Assembly: GCF_042658365.1 (NCBI RefSeq)
Contig: NZ_JBHSQC010000015.1
Length of the DNA stretch: 64,000 nucleotides
Reading direction: 5' to 3' (one strand)
Source of the DNA: Carnobacterium_A antarcticum
Lineage (GTDB): Bacteria; Bacillota; Bacilli; Lactobacillales; Carnobacteriaceae
The notes beneath the pieces are model-generated. The model was not told the DNA's origin and did not search any database. It was given only the letters and a program-made list of their open reading frames with translations. A program made the position numbers and the translations under genes. Every line of letters starts with the position of its first letter. Position 1 is the stretch's first letter. Shown here piece by piece: positions 52,404 through 61,630 of this stretch.

Positions 52404-53090
52404 ATGAATATGTTAAAACAAGTAAAATCAAAATTAATCGTTTCATGTCAAGCTTTAGCACACGAACCATTGCACAGTTCATATATTATGGGCCGCATGG
52501 CAGTAGCTGTTGAAGAAGGCGGCGCTAGCGGTATCCGTGCCAATTCAAAAGAAGATATCATTGAAATCAAGAAAAATACGAAATTGCCTATCGTTGGAAT
52601 CGTAAAACGCGATTATGAAGATTCAGAAATTTTCATTACCGCAACAATGAAAGAAATAGACGAGTTAGCGGAAACGGGTTGTGAAATGATTGCGTTGGAC
52701 GCAACTTGCCGCAAACGTCCCAATGGTGAAAAGTTATCAGATTTTGTTCAAAACATCCGTGTAAAATATCCAGATGTTTTATTGATGGCAGATATTTCAA
52801 CAATCGAAGAAGCTGTTGAGGCAGAAAAATTAGGTTTCGATTGTGTTTCAACGACATTGATGGGTTATACAAAAGAATCAGAAGGCCACAATATCGCTGA
52901 TGAAGACTTTGCCAGACTAAAAGAAATTTTAAAAACAGTCAAAATTCCGGTAATTGCAGAAGGACATGTGGATACTCCTGAAAAAGCAAAACGTTGCCAA
53001 GAATTAGGCGTTTATTCAATGGTGGTCGGAAGTGCTATCACAAGACCACAATTGATCACAAAAGCATTTGTAGACAAAATGAACAGTTAA
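52404..53090 (+). CDS. nanE: N-acetylmannosamine-6-phosphate 2-epimerase NanE
   Basis: This 228-residue TIM-barrel enzyme converts N-acetylmannosamine 6-phosphate to N-acetylglucosamine 6-phosphate. It has the LIVSCQALAHEPLHSS substrate loop, GGASGIRANS, LPIVGIVKRDY with the catalytic lysine, and the C-terminal VIAEGHVDTPEKAK with the phosphate-binding VVGSAITRP. ATG 52404 is 4 bases after the PTS gene, so the two are co-transcribed and act on the same imported sugar. No NanA, NagA or NagB lies in this window; these genes must be elsewhere if the product enters glycolysis. Confidence 0.95.
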   Translation: MNMLKQVKSKLIVSCQALAHEPLHSSYIMGRMAVAVEEGGASGIRANSKEDIIEIKKNTKLPIVGIVKRDYEDSEIFITATMKEIDELAETGCEMIALDATCRKRPNGEKLSDFVQNIRVKYPDVLLMADISTIEEAVEAEKLGFDCVSTTLMGYTKESEGHNIADEDFARLKEILKTVKIPVIAEGHVDTPEKAKRCQELGVYSMVVGSAITRPQLITKAFVDKMNS

Positions 53091-53098
53091 TAAATAAG

Positions 53099-53143
53099 CT
53101 CACAGCTAGAAGTCAAAACCGACTTCTAGCTGTGAGTTTATTT
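53099..53143 (+). terminator. Terminator of the PTS-nanE operon
   Basis: A perfect 16-bp stem CTCACAGCTAGAAGTC (53099-53114) and GACTTCTAGCTGTGAG (53121-53136), with TTTATTT after it. Confidence 0.9.
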
Positions 53144-53496
53144 AGTTGTAAAGAGACGGATTTTTTAAATTGTTTTTTGGTCTTTTTTAAGTGAATGTGC
53201 AGACAGCTTCAAGAAATATCTAGAAAAACTGTTGCAAACTATTTGAACAAGTCATAAATTAAGGAAAGATGGCCCATTTTTTATTAAAAGAATCATATAG
53301 TTGCGAAAAAAAACTCCATCAGCTATGTTAAGACTAGAATGTTTACCTATAGAGTGATAATATAGCGCATGAATGGTTTTTCTGAAAAGCATTCTGTGAC
53401 TATTTTGTTTCAATTTAAATAGGAAACAAAACCACATTTTTTATTCTTAAAAAGGATATATATAAATATAAAATAGCTTGGAGGATACAAGGTACT
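53144..53496. other. Gene-free AT-rich stretch before trkA
   Basis: No gene, recognised riboswitch or strong repeat is seen. The last 60 bases are AT-rich with several TATAAAT-like boxes that may be the trkA promoter, but no -35 is clear. A c-di-AMP (ydaO-type) riboswitch motif, sometimes found before potassium genes, was looked for and not found. Confidence 0.4.
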
Positions 53497-54873
53497 ATGA
53501 AAATCGTTATTGTAGGTGGAGGGAAAGTTGGAGAATTTCTTTGTACTGCACTTTCCACAGAAGGAAATGATGTGGTCCTCATTGAAGCAAATAGTAGAAT
53601 TTTAGATCGAATCACAAATAAAACCGATATTATCGGCATTGTTGGCAATGGAGCAAACTATGATGTCCTGATAGAAGCAGCTGTTTCTGAATGTGACATA
53701 TTTATTGCAGTTACAGAAAAAGATGAAATCAATATGATTTCGTCTATTATAGCCAAGAAGTTAGGGGCTAAAAACACTATTTTAAGGGTCCGGAACCGAG
53801 AATACTCCTCTCATATGGATTTTGTACAAAAGAGTCTAGGTTTGACAATGATGATCAATCCGGAACTAGAAGCTGCTAAGCATATGGCTAATTTGATTAA
53901 ATTTCCTTCAGCTCTAAGCGTCGAATCTTTTGTTAATGGTCGAGTAAGCATGGTAGAAATGGAAATTGGTGAAAATAGCTCATTAATTGATATTAGTTTA
54001 ATTGATTTTAAAAATCACTATAAAAACATTATGGTTATGATCGTTCTAAGAGGGGAAACGGCTTTTATTCCTTCTGGTGATGCTATTTTAAAGAAGGGTG
54101 ACCGCATTTATGTAACAGGAGCCCAAAAACACTTGAACAAGTTCTATAAAGCTGTTGGGACTTATAAGGAAAAAATCAAATCAGTTTTGATTATTGGAGG
54201 CGGCAGGATCACCTATTACTTGTTAACCTTACTAGCCCCTTCAAACTTAGATATTAAAGTCATTGAGCAAAATGAAGATAAAGCATTTGAATTAAGCAGT
54301 CATTTTCCAGAAGTTGTGGTGATCAATGGCGATGGAACCGATCAAAGCTTCCTAGATGAAGAACGAATGGAAATGTATGATTCAGTTATCAGCTTAACAG
54401 GTGTCGATGAAGAAAATGTCATTAATTCCATGTATGCTGCTAAAAAAGATATGAAAAAAATCATTACTAAAATCAACCGCATCTCATTGATGAAAATTTT
54501 AGGAAGCGTAGGGTTACAGTCTATTGTGACACCAAAACGAATTATCGCAAACAGCATCATTCGTTTTGTTCGTTCACTAGAAAATTCTCAAGGTTCAAAT
54601 GTTGAAGCACTTTATCGTTTGGCCGATGACCAAGTTGAAGTTCTTCAATTCAGAGTAAAGGAAAATAGCCGCATCATTAACATACCGTTACATGAATTGA
54701 ATACAAAAAACAATCTTTTGATTGCTTATATCATTAGGAAAAAGAAAGTCATTTTCGCTAGTGGAGAAGATGTAATTAAACCAAAAGATCATGTCATAGT
54801 AGTTAGTACACAGCGTACATTTAATGATATTGATGATATCTGGGAATCAAAGAAGGTTAAGAAAAATGAATAA
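53497..54873 (+). CDS. trkA: Trk potassium uptake regulatory subunit TrkA
   Basis: This 458-residue cytosolic NAD-binding subunit has two RCK_N and RCK_C repeats: GGGKVGEFL at residues 7-15 and IIGGGRITYYLLTLL near residue 229, each starting a Rossmann fold. It regulates the TrkH channel next to it. Two tandem RCK units mark it as TrkA rather than the single-unit KtrA. ATG 53497 follows GGAGGATAC. It overlaps trkH by 8 bases, which suggests coupled translation. Confidence 0.93.
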   Translation: MKIVIVGGGKVGEFLCTALSTEGNDVVLIEANSRILDRITNKTDIIGIVGNGANYDVLIEAAVSECDIFIAVTEKDEINMISSIIAKKLGAKNTILRVRNREYSSHMDFVQKSLGLTMMINPELEAAKHMANLIKFPSALSVESFVNGRVSMVEMEIGENSSLIDISLIDFKNHYKNIMVMIVLRGETAFIPSGDAILKKGDRIYVTGAQKHLNKFYKAVGTYKEKIKSVLIIGGGRITYYLLTLLAPSNLDIKVIEQNEDKAFELSSHFPEVVVINGDGTDQSFLDEERMEMYDSVISLTGVDEENVINSMYAAKKDMKKIITKINRISLMKILGSVGLQSIVTPKRIIANSIIRFVRSLENSQGSNVEALYRLADDQVEVLQFRVKENSRIINIPLHELNTKNNLLIAYIIRKKKVIFASGEDVIKPKDHVIVVSTQRTFNDIDDIWESKKVKKNE

Positions 54874-56311
54874 TGCTATGGTGAAATACATTATTGGCGG
54901 GATACTTAGAATAGAAGCTGTTTTAATGATCATTCCTCTAATTGTCAGTTTTATTTATCGAGAAGACAGTTTATATCAATTAAGTTTTCTGATTCCTATT
55001 TTATTTTTAACCGCAACCGGTTATTTGTTATCTAGAAGTAAAATAGAGGAAAGGCAGATTTACGCCAAAGAAGGTTTTGTGATCGTCTCATTATCGTGGG
55101 TTCTATTATCCTTTTTTGGTGCTTTCCCTTTCGTTATCAGCGGCGACATACCTTCTCTGATAGATGCTTTTTTTGAAACTACCAGTGGTTTTACTACAAC
55201 GGGATCAAGTGTTATTCAAAATGTTGAAGCCCTTTCGCATTCCATGTTATTTTGGCGCAGTTTCACTCAACTTGTAGGCGGAATGGGAGTCCTTGTTTTT
55301 GCATTGGCTATCATGCCGCAAATCGGTTCGGAATCTGTTCATATCATGAAAGCAGAAGTGTCAGGTCCTGTTTTCGGTAAGTTAGTATCTAAACTTTCTT
55401 CTTCAGCAAGGATTTTGTACCTGATTTACCTTTCGATGACCGCTATAATGGTTGTCTTGCTGCTTTTTGGCGGAATGAATCTTTTTGAATCATTGCTGCA
55501 TGCTTTTGGAGCAGCAGGAACTAGCGGATTTGGCATTCGTAATGGGAGTATAGAACCTTATGACAGCGCCTATATCGAGACAGTATTAAGTGTGGGAATG
55601 ATTTTATTTGGTGTCAACTTCAACATCTATTACCTTATTTTGGTCCGACATGTCAAAGAAGCCTTCAGCAGTGAAGAATTGCGTTGGTATTTTATGATTA
55701 TTGGTTCAGCCTTTTTATTGATTTGTTTGAACTTATTCAGTACCTACCATTCATTTGGAAGAATGTTTAGAGATGTATTTTTTTCAGTTTCTTCTGTGAT
55801 CACTACAACAGGTTTTTTAACTGTAGATTTTGGACACTGGCCTTTATTTTCACGAGTGATTTTATTACTACTGATGTTTGTCGGAGCAAGTGCTGGTTCA
55901 ACAGCGGGTGGTCTAAAAATTTCACGAGTTATCTTGCTGTTAAAATCGGCTTTTGCAGAATTTAAACGGATTCGTCATCCCAATCGCATTGTTGCTGTGC
56001 AATACGATAATAAAACAGTGGATCGCGATATCCTTCGTAGAGTACTAAACTATTTATTGGTTTATTTAGTTATCTTTATTAGTTTGATATTAATCGTTAG
56101 TCTAGACTTTTCCGACTTTGAAACAGCTTTTGGTACAGTTGTAGCGACGTTTAATAACATTGGCCTAGGATTTAGTACGTTAGGCTTGACCGGCGATTTT
56201 TCAGAATTATCAGGATGGCTAAAAGTGTTATTGTCTTTCGTGATGATTGCTGGAAGATTGGAAATATTTCCGATGATTATTTTATTTTCTCCAAGTACTT
56301 GGAAAAAATAA
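54866..56311 (+). CDS. trkH: Trk potassium uptake channel TrkH
   Basis: This 481-residue potassium channel has four pore-loop units typical of the Trk/Ktr/HKT family. Filter-like glycines lie in TSGFTTTGSS, AAGTSGFGIRN, ITTTGFLTVDFGHWP and NNIGLGFSTLGLT. Start ATG 54866 lies within the end of trkA, in the overlap ATGAATAA. A reading from 54824 would add 14 residues without a ribosome site. It takes up potassium with TrkA as a regulatory gate, relevant to osmotic stress together with the OpuC-type importer. A bidirectional terminator follows. Confidence 0.93.
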   Translation: MNNAMVKYIIGGILRIEAVLMIIPLIVSFIYREDSLYQLSFLIPILFLTATGYLLSRSKIEERQIYAKEGFVIVSLSWVLLSFFGAFPFVISGDIPSLIDAFFETTSGFTTTGSSVIQNVEALSHSMLFWRSFTQLVGGMGVLVFALAIMPQIGSESVHIMKAEVSGPVFGKLVSKLSSSARILYLIYLSMTAIMVVLLLFGGMNLFESLLHAFGAAGTSGFGIRNGSIEPYDSAYIETVLSVGMILFGVNFNIYYLILVRHVKEAFSSEELRWYFMIIGSAFLLICLNLFSTYHSFGRMFRDVFFSVSSVITTTGFLTVDFGHWPLFSRVILLLLMFVGASAGSTAGGLKISRVILLLKSAFAEFKRIRHPNRIVAVQYDNKTVDRDILRRVLNYLLVYLVIFISLILIVSLDFSDFETAFGTVVATFNNIGLGFSTLGLTGDFSELSGWLKVLLSFVMIAGRLEIFPMIILFSPSTWKK

Positions 56312-56320
56312 ACAAATTGA

Positions 56321-56368
56321 AAAAAGTACTGCTTTTCGTTTATTCAGCGAAGAGCGGTACTTTTTTTC
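56321..56368. terminator. Terminator after trkH
   Basis: AAAAAAGTACTGCTTTTCG (56321-56339) pairs with CGAAGAGCGGTACTTTTTT (56349-56367) with two wobble or mismatched positions, between convergent genes. Confidence 0.88.
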
Positions 56369-56403
56369 AATGAGGTATTAATGAATAAAATTAAAAAAGA
56401 GGC

Positions 56404-57651
56404 TTAATCTTCCAAGAATAAGCTGCCTTTTTCTATACCAACTTTTTGAGAAGCATAAATACTTGAGTTTCCCGAGCAAAGATAGCTGATGACACAAATC
56501 AAAAATAGATAGACAGCATTTTCAGACCCGAATAATTCAATCCCCATTATAAAACAAGCAATCGGCGTATTGGTAGCTCCTGAAAAAACACCTATAAAAC
56601 CTAGTCCAGCTAAAAAGCTGATCGGTAAATGAAGCAAAACAGCTAATGAACTTCCCAAAGTAGCACCAATCACAAATAACGGCGTAACTTCTCCACCTTG
56701 GTAACCTGTACCAAGTGTAAAAACAGTGAAAATCAATTTTCCTAAAAAATCATAAGGGCCTGAATCACCGGTAAAGGCTTGAGCAAGCAAAGGCAAGTTC
56801 AACCCCAGATAAGCGCGGCCGATGACCCAGACGAAAATTAGAATAACACATCCGCCAATGAATGTTCGAACAGTAGGGTTTGGCATCCATTTAGCATAAT
56901 ATTTTTTTATCAAAACAATTGAGCGGCTAAAAATTAACCCAATAAGTCCAAATGCGATTCCTGCCGCAATCAATTTTACCAATAAAGTAGCGCTAGCATC
57001 AGGAGCTGCTTCCATTTCATACACTGCATGCGTCACGCCATAACTTTTAGTAACAAGGTTTGCGAAGTAAGCCGAAAAAAAGCTGGGCAGTAAAGCTTCA
57101 TGTCTAATCAAACCTAAAGCCAATACTTCCAAACCGAATACAGTGCCCGCTATAGGCGTTCCAAAAACGGCACTAAATCCACCGCTGATGCCGCAAATCA
57201 CAATGATTTTACGGTCAGATTTAGTTAAGCGGATCAGTTTTCCAATAGCTTCTGCCAACGCTCCACCCATTTGAACAGCGGTACCTTCGCGGCCAGCAGA
57301 CCCGCCAAGCAAATGAGTGGTCAGTGTTCCAAACAAGGTTAGAGGAACCAACCGAAGAGGAATGTTCTCTTCATTTCCATTGGCTTGTTCGATAACCAAA
57401 TTATTTCCGCGAATAGCATTTTTTCCGACTTTTTTATACAAAAAAGAAATTAAAGCCCCTCCAAAAGGCAATAAGTACAGCAGCCAAGTATAAGTAGTTT
57501 GTAGTTGAGTGACCCAATCCAAGCTTATTAAAAAGAAAGCTGAAACAGAGCCGATCAAAAGACTCAACACCCCAGCTATACTGATCCATTTAAAAAGATA
57601 AACAGCGATTGCTATAAAGCTGTTTTTTGAAAAAAATTCTTTCGTTACCAT
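56404..57651 (-). CDS. Fluoride/proton antiporter, CLC-F (EriC-F) type
   Basis: This 415-residue CLC-family membrane protein carries the CLC-F selectivity marks: G82-N-N-L-V where chloride CLCs have GSGIP, and GREGT (residues 120-124) where they have GREGP. It therefore probably exports fluoride in exchange for protons. The leader carries a fluoride riboswitch with terminator (57687-57798), which fits a fluoride-induced role. ATG 57651 follows AGGAGG. Alternative: an ordinary chloride carrier, but both the motif and the leader argue against this. Confidence 0.94.
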   Translation of the reverse strand: MVTKEFFSKNSFIAIAVYLFKWISIAGVLSLLIGSVSAFFLISLDWVTQLQTTYTWLLYLLPFGGALISFLYKKVGKNAIRGNNLVIEQANGNEENIPLRLVPLTLFGTLTTHLLGGSAGREGTAVQMGGALAEAIGKLIRLTKSDRKIIVICGISGGFSAVFGTPIAGTVFGLEVLALGLIRHEALLPSFFSAYFANLVTKSYGVTHAVYEMEAAPDASATLLVKLIAAGIAFGLIGLIFSRSIVLIKKYYAKWMPNPTVRTFIGGCVILIFVWVIGRAYLGLNLPLLAQAFTGDSGPYDFLGKLIFTVFTLGTGYQGGEVTPLFVIGATLGSSLAVLLHLPISFLAGLGFIGVFSGATNTPIACFIMGIELFGSENAVYLFLICVISYLCSGNSSIYASQKVGIEKGSLFLED

Positions 57652-57686
57652 TTTTTTCCTCCTTTTTCTTGCTAGCTCGTTCTAAT

Positions 57687-57798
57687 GAAAAAAAATGACG
57701 CCTACTTAAAAAAACATACGGACGTACGTTTTCTTAAGTAGGCGTCATTAATCATAAACTTACTATGATAGTTAAGGGCGAACACCATCGCCTATTTA
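57687..57798 (-). ncRNA. Fluoride riboswitch (crcB motif) with expression-platform terminator
   Basis: Read on the minus strand, GGCGATGGTGTTCGCC (about 57794-57778) followed by TTAAC and, later, AATGACGCCTAC (about 57738) matches the crcB fluoride-sensing RNA consensus. The aptamer ends in the 5' arm of a terminator: ATGACGCCTACTTAA (57734-57748) pairs with TTAAGTAGGCGTCAT (57695-57709), then eight T. Fluoride binding would hold GACGCCTAC in the aptamer and prevent the terminator. The CLC-F gene starts 36 bases after the end of the T run. Confidence 0.92.
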
Positions 57799-57811
57799 CT
57801 TTATTGCACTA

Positions 57812-57840
57812 AGATTAGCATGAAAAAAAATAAAATTCAA
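57812..57840 (-). promoter_or_regulatory. Promoter of the fluoride riboswitch and CLC-F gene
   Basis: Minus strand: TTGAAT (57835-57840), 17 bases, TAATCT (57812-57817), about 8 bases before the aptamer start. Confidence 0.6.
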
Positions 57841-57908
57841 GAAATAAACGAATGCAGATGTGCAGCTTTACCCCTGCTTTTTCAAGAAACTAAAACGGTT
57901 TGATGAAA

Positions 57909-58715
57909 CTATTCCAAGTTTAGGGAAGCTAATGTTTTTTTGTGCTTCGCTAAATAGGTCTCATTTTCGAGTAAAGCATAACATAAAATATCTAAAATAA
58001 AGTGAATAGGCAACTGACTATTGATAAAACGTTGGTCTGTAATGGTCCGGTTATCAGAAGCAAATAAAATACCGGTGGCAATATCGGTTAATTTGGTGTG
58101 ATTGCGATTGGTTATAGCAAAAATAGTCGCAGCTTCCTTTTTAGCAACTTCACAGGCTTCAACAACAGCATCTGTTTCGCCAGAGTTAGAAATGCCAATG
58201 AGCAAATCGCCTTTTTGTAATAAAGTAGCACTCATCAACATCATATGCGGATCCGTGATGGCATCAACGGTCAGTCCCATACGTGTCAACCGGGATTTTA
58301 ATTCCATGGCGCTCAACCCAGAACTTCCTAAACCACAAATCAAAATTTTATTTGACTGTTGAATGGCATTAACCAATTCTCCGATTTTTGTGTGGTCGAT
58401 CAATTGAGAAGAAGAGTGAACCAATTGGGTATAATAATCGGTTATTTTCTCTGTTAAGTGAACTGGCGCAGGCGCAACAATGGATTCTTGACTGATAAAT
58501 GTTTTGAATTCTGAAAAACTGCGGTACCCAAGTTTATGGCAAAATCTAGTGATTGTCGCATTGGAAGTTTCCGTGAGACGAGCTAAGTCTTTAATATTCC
58601 AGTGATCAATTTGATCTTGTTGTTCTAATATAAACGTTGCAATTTGTTTATCCTTTTTTGTCAAAAGACTATAATTCTGTGAAACTCGATTTGAAAGATT
58701 AAGATTGTTTACCAT
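57909..58715 (-). CDS. RpiR/MurR-family transcriptional regulator
   Basis: This 268-residue regulator has an N-terminal helix-turn-helix (about residues 20-80, with TSNATITRFCHKLGYRSFSEFK) and a SIS sugar-phosphate-binding domain (about 110-245, GLGSSGLSAMELKSRL and GISNSGETDAVVEA). Such proteins respond to phosphosugars. The nearest sugar genes are the PTS-nanE pair about 5 kb away and the glv-type genes 2 kb away, and no direct target is shown. ATG 58715 is chosen without a strong ribosome site. It is a single gene. Confidence 0.87.
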   Translation of the reverse strand: MVNNLNLSNRVSQNYSLLTKKDKQIATFILEQQDQIDHWNIKDLARLTETSNATITRFCHKLGYRSFSEFKTFISQESIVAPAPVHLTEKITDYYTQLVHSSSQLIDHTKIGELVNAIQQSNKILICGLGSSGLSAMELKSRLTRMGLTVDAITDPHMMLMSATLLQKGDLLIGISNSGETDAVVEACEVAKKEAATIFAITNRNHTKLTDIATGILFASDNRTITDQRFINSQLPIHFILDILCYALLENETYLAKHKKTLASLNLE

Positions 58716-58893
58716 TTGAACTACCTGCCTATGGATTCATTTTCTTTTAGAATACCATTTAACCAGAGATTACACAAAGCGTGATGAAACGAAGCCGAAT
58801 AATTATGTTGGTTCAAACAAAGTAATTTACCGCTCTTTTTTAACTTTGGTGCTATACTAAAAGAAAAATAAGCACAAGTGGAGGCGGCATCTG

Positions 58894-59403
58894 ATGAGAG
58901 ATAAAGTTACGCGAGAAGAATTGGCTCAAATCATTTTAGACGAAGAACTGTTAACCAATGATGCAGCAGAAATCATTGAAATTCTAAAGGATACTAAAGT
59001 CTCTAAAGAAGTTAATACAAAACGTACTTCCATGACATTTGGTCAACGCTTAGCCGATCGCATCACTCTTTTTGCTGGCAGTTGGAAATTTATCATTATT
59101 TTTTTAGCTACTCTCTTAGGTTGGATCGTATTCAATCAACTTACTGGAAATCATTCATTTGACCCTTATCCATTTATCTTGTTAAACTTGGTTTTGTCTT
59201 GTGTAGCAGCGATTCAAGCCCCAGTCATTTTAATGAGTCAGAACAGACAAGCCGAACGCGACCGCAAAACTGCTGAAAATGATTTTAAAGTTAACTTAAA
59301 ATCTGAAATATTATCAGAAGACATTCATGACAAATTAGACAAGATTCTGATGCAGCAAGCTGATATGCAGAAAAGAATGGACAACTTAGAAAAAAAATAC
59401 TAA
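58894..59403 (+). CDS. DUF1003 membrane protein
   Basis: This 169-residue protein has a cytosolic N-terminal part (1-55), two helices of the DUF1003 domain (about 62-110, SWKFIIIFLATLLGWIVFNQ and the conserved DPYPFILLNLVLSCVAAIQAP, split at the linker), the family pattern QAPVILMSQNRQAERDR, and a charged C-terminal coiled segment. Function is unknown. ATG 58894 follows GGAGGCGG. It is followed by a terminator shared with a small minus-strand gene. Confidence 0.85.
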   Translation: MRDKVTREELAQIILDEELLTNDAAEIIEILKDTKVSKEVNTKRTSMTFGQRLADRITLFAGSWKFIIIFLATLLGWIVFNQLTGNHSFDPYPFILLNLVLSCVAAIQAPVILMSQNRQAERDRKTAENDFKVNLKSEILSEDIHDKLDKILMQQADMQKRMDNLEKKY

Positions 59404-59440
59404 AAATAAGCTGAGCATTGATATGCTCAGCTTATTTTAT
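59404..59440. terminator. Bidirectional terminator after the DUF1003 gene
   Basis: AAATAAGCTGAGCA (59405-59418) pairs with TGCTCAGCTTATTT (59424-59437), with A/T runs on both sides. Confidence 0.9.
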
Positions 59441-59449
59441 TGCTTTTCC

Positions 59450-59623
59450 TTACACGCGCGGATTGTCTTTTCCAACAACAAAAGCTAATGCCAGCATAGC
59501 TAAACCAACTAAAATAAAAATAGAGCCGATAATAGGGTCTCCTGATTTAACTGGTCCAAAGTAGCCAAAAATAATTAAAATAAGTCCGATAACGATCATG
59601 ATCTTTCCAAATATATTAAACAT
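59450..59623 (-). CDS. Small two-helix membrane protein of 57 residues
   Basis: The minus-strand gene starts at ATG 59623, 5 bases after the strong ribosome site GGAGGTGG, and encodes MFNIFGKIMIVIGLILIIFG (helix 1, about residues 5-22), a short loop with GPVKSGDP, and helix 2 (about 31-50), then the tail GKDNPRV. The clean ribosome site and shared terminator support a real gene. Function is unknown; it may be a DUF-type small transmembrane protein. Confidence 0.68.
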   Translation of the reverse strand: MFNIFGKIMIVIGLILIIFGYFGPVKSGDPIIGSIFILVGLAMLALAFVVGKDNPRV

Positions 59624-59827
59624 ATTCCACCTCCAACAACTGTTGTTTCTTCTTTTTCATTATAGCAAAAAAACTGAAGAAGAGTACTGATATGATTTTG
59701 TTCTTCATAAAGAGACGTGTTTATAGATGGAAAATTGCTGCGGTTTTCTAATTTTAAAAAGAGAGAACTATTTTTAAGCGGTCCATGGTAAACTGTTCAA
59801 TGAAGAAACGCGTAAAGGAGTTAGAAA

Positions 59828-60718
59828 ATGAAAAGAAATCTTGGAAGACTAGGATTATTGCTTGTCACTATTATTTGGGGAGCTGCATATGTTGTCAGTG
59901 ATGTGGCACTAGATGTATTAAATCCTTACCAGCTTATGACTGGCCGCTTTTTGGTGGCGTTTGTCGTCATGGTGGTATTGTTTTTTAATATGTTAAAAAG
60001 AATCACTAAAACAACGTTAGTAAGAGGCGGGATACTAGGTATCTTGTTGTATTTAGCATTTGCTTTTCAAACGGTCGGTTTGACCTACACAACTCCTTCT
60101 AAAAATGCTTTTTTAACTGCAATCAGTGTCGTTCTAGTGCCCTTTATTGGTCTGTTGCTATTCAAAAACAAAATTTCTATCAGAGCTTATATTGGCGCTT
60201 TTTTATCTATTATCGGTATTGGTTTATTATCATTAGAAGGATTCCATGGTTTTAACATAGGCGACAGTTTAACGTTGATTTGTGCTGTGTTCTTTTCGCT
60301 GCAACTTATTTTTACAAGCCGATTTGTCCGCAAAGAAAATATTTTTGCCATTATGATCGTACAAATGGGAGTAGCAACCTTATGCGGCTTGGTTGTTAAC
60401 GTTTTTAGAGGAGACGCATTTCCATCTCTAACGAATGTGACTGGCAGTTTATCCATTTTGTATTTAGGTGTTTTTTCTACTATGGTTGGATTTATGGTTC
60501 AAACAGCTGCACAACGCTTTACCACAGACACCGAAACAGCCATCATTCTTTCGATGGAGTCATTATGGGGCATGTTATTTTCGATGGTCTTATTAAAGGA
60601 ACAGATAACCCTGCAAATGGCTATCGGGGCAGCAGTGATTTTAATGGGGGTTTTGGTTTCTGAAGTTGATTTTAAAAAAATGAAGCATAGAAAAACGACA
60701 CATTATGAAAGAGATTAA
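59828..60718 (+). CDS. DMT-superfamily transporter (EamA)
   Basis: This 296-residue membrane carrier has ten helices in two EamA repeats (about 10-135 and 150-280), the second with FSTMVGFMVQTAAQRFT and LSMESLWGMLFS, which are typical. Substrates in the family include amino acids, nucleosides and metabolites; the exact one is unknown. ATG 59828 follows AAAGGAG. It is a single gene. Confidence 0.87.
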   Translation: MKRNLGRLGLLLVTIIWGAAYVVSDVALDVLNPYQLMTGRFLVAFVVMVVLFFNMLKRITKTTLVRGGILGILLYLAFAFQTVGLTYTTPSKNAFLTAISVVLVPFIGLLLFKNKISIRAYIGAFLSIIGIGLLSLEGFHGFNIGDSLTLICAVFFSLQLIFTSRFVRKENIFAIMIVQMGVATLCGLVVNVFRGDAFPSLTNVTGSLSILYLGVFSTMVGFMVQTAAQRFTTDTETAIILSMESLWGMLFSMVLLKEQITLQMAIGAAVILMGVLVSEVDFKKMKHRKTTHYERD

Positions 60719-60853
60719 GAATTTATTTGGAGGAAGGACCATAAAAACTGGCAAGGATGCACGTTAGAAACTCTCGGCTAATTGTAGTTCGTCCTTATCT
60801 TAGTTATAATTAAAACAGTTAGATCAAGCTGGGAAGAGTAGGAGCGGATAAAA

Positions 60854-61630
60854 TTGATTGATGTCAGCAAATTGATTCAAGGAAAAAACCTAACTGAATT
60901 AGATATCAAAATTTTAAAGTACATCCTCGAAAATATTGACGATGTTTTACAAATGGGGGTTCGAGAGATTGCGAAAGAAAACTATACCTCTCCGTCCACT
61001 GTTATTCGGTTAGCTCAAAAATTAGGGTATACGGGTTTTATTGACCTTTATTACCAATTGCTGCCAATGGTGAAAAAAGCAGCAGTTGATCTCAATGATT
61101 ACACAGATGGGCTATTTAGTATTAACCAACAAGATTTATTAAAAGATCAGACTTTACAAGATGTTGAATTGTTTATCTCCAACGTTTTATCTTTGCCGCA
61201 AAAACATATTTTTATTTATGCAACAGGTTTTTCCGCTATTGCTGGAGAATACTTATATAAAAAGTTATTGGTATTAGGAAGAAAAGCGACTATTGCAACA
61301 GGAACCGACTCAATAGGTGTTTTTGAAAACAATCTACAAGATATCGGTGCATTAGTCGTTATTTCAAAATCTGGGGAAACACAGCAAGTTATTGAAAAGT
61401 TGACGATTGCTAACGAAAGCAATATTTTTACGGTCTCCTTTACTAAGGAAACAAAGAACAGGGTTGCAGAATTGTCCGATCTCAATTTTAAAATAATGGA
61501 CAACAATAAGTTAGACGATCGCAATATGTTGCCGACGGTCTTTTTTCCAAGATTGCTCATGTTGTTCGAGTACTTAATGAAAGAATACCTACAGCTATTA
61601 AATTCAGATAAAAATAAAATTGAGTTGTGA
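60854..61630 (+). CDS. RpiR-family regulator (GlvR-like)
   Basis: This 258-residue regulator has an N-terminal helix-turn-helix (SPSTVIRLAQKLGYTGFIDL) and a SIS domain (about 100-235, YATGFSAIAGEYLYKKL and ISKSGETQQVIEK). The start is TTG 60854, behind AGGAGCGG (8-base gap). It lies 109 bases before the PTS gene of an alpha-glucoside operon, in the same order as glvR in Bacillus, so it is probably the maltose or alpha-glucoside-6-phosphate-responsive controller. A terminator separates it from the PTS gene. Confidence 0.87.
   Translation: MIDVSKLIQGKNLTELDIKILKYILENIDDVLQMGVREIAKENYTSPSTVIRLAQKLGYTGFIDLYYQLLPMVKKAAVDLNDYTDGLFSINQQDLLKDQTLQDVELFISNVLSLPQKHIFIYATGFSAIAGEYLYKKLLVLGRKATIATGTDSIGVFENNLQDIGALVVISKSGETQQVIEKLTIANESNIFTVSFTKETKNRVAELSDLNFKIMDNNKLDDRNMLPTVFFPRLLMLFEYLMKEYLQLLNSDKNKIEL

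Noticed and set aside
53144..53496. A c-di-AMP (ydaO) riboswitch before trkA
   Set aside because: The conserved motifs of that RNA are not present.
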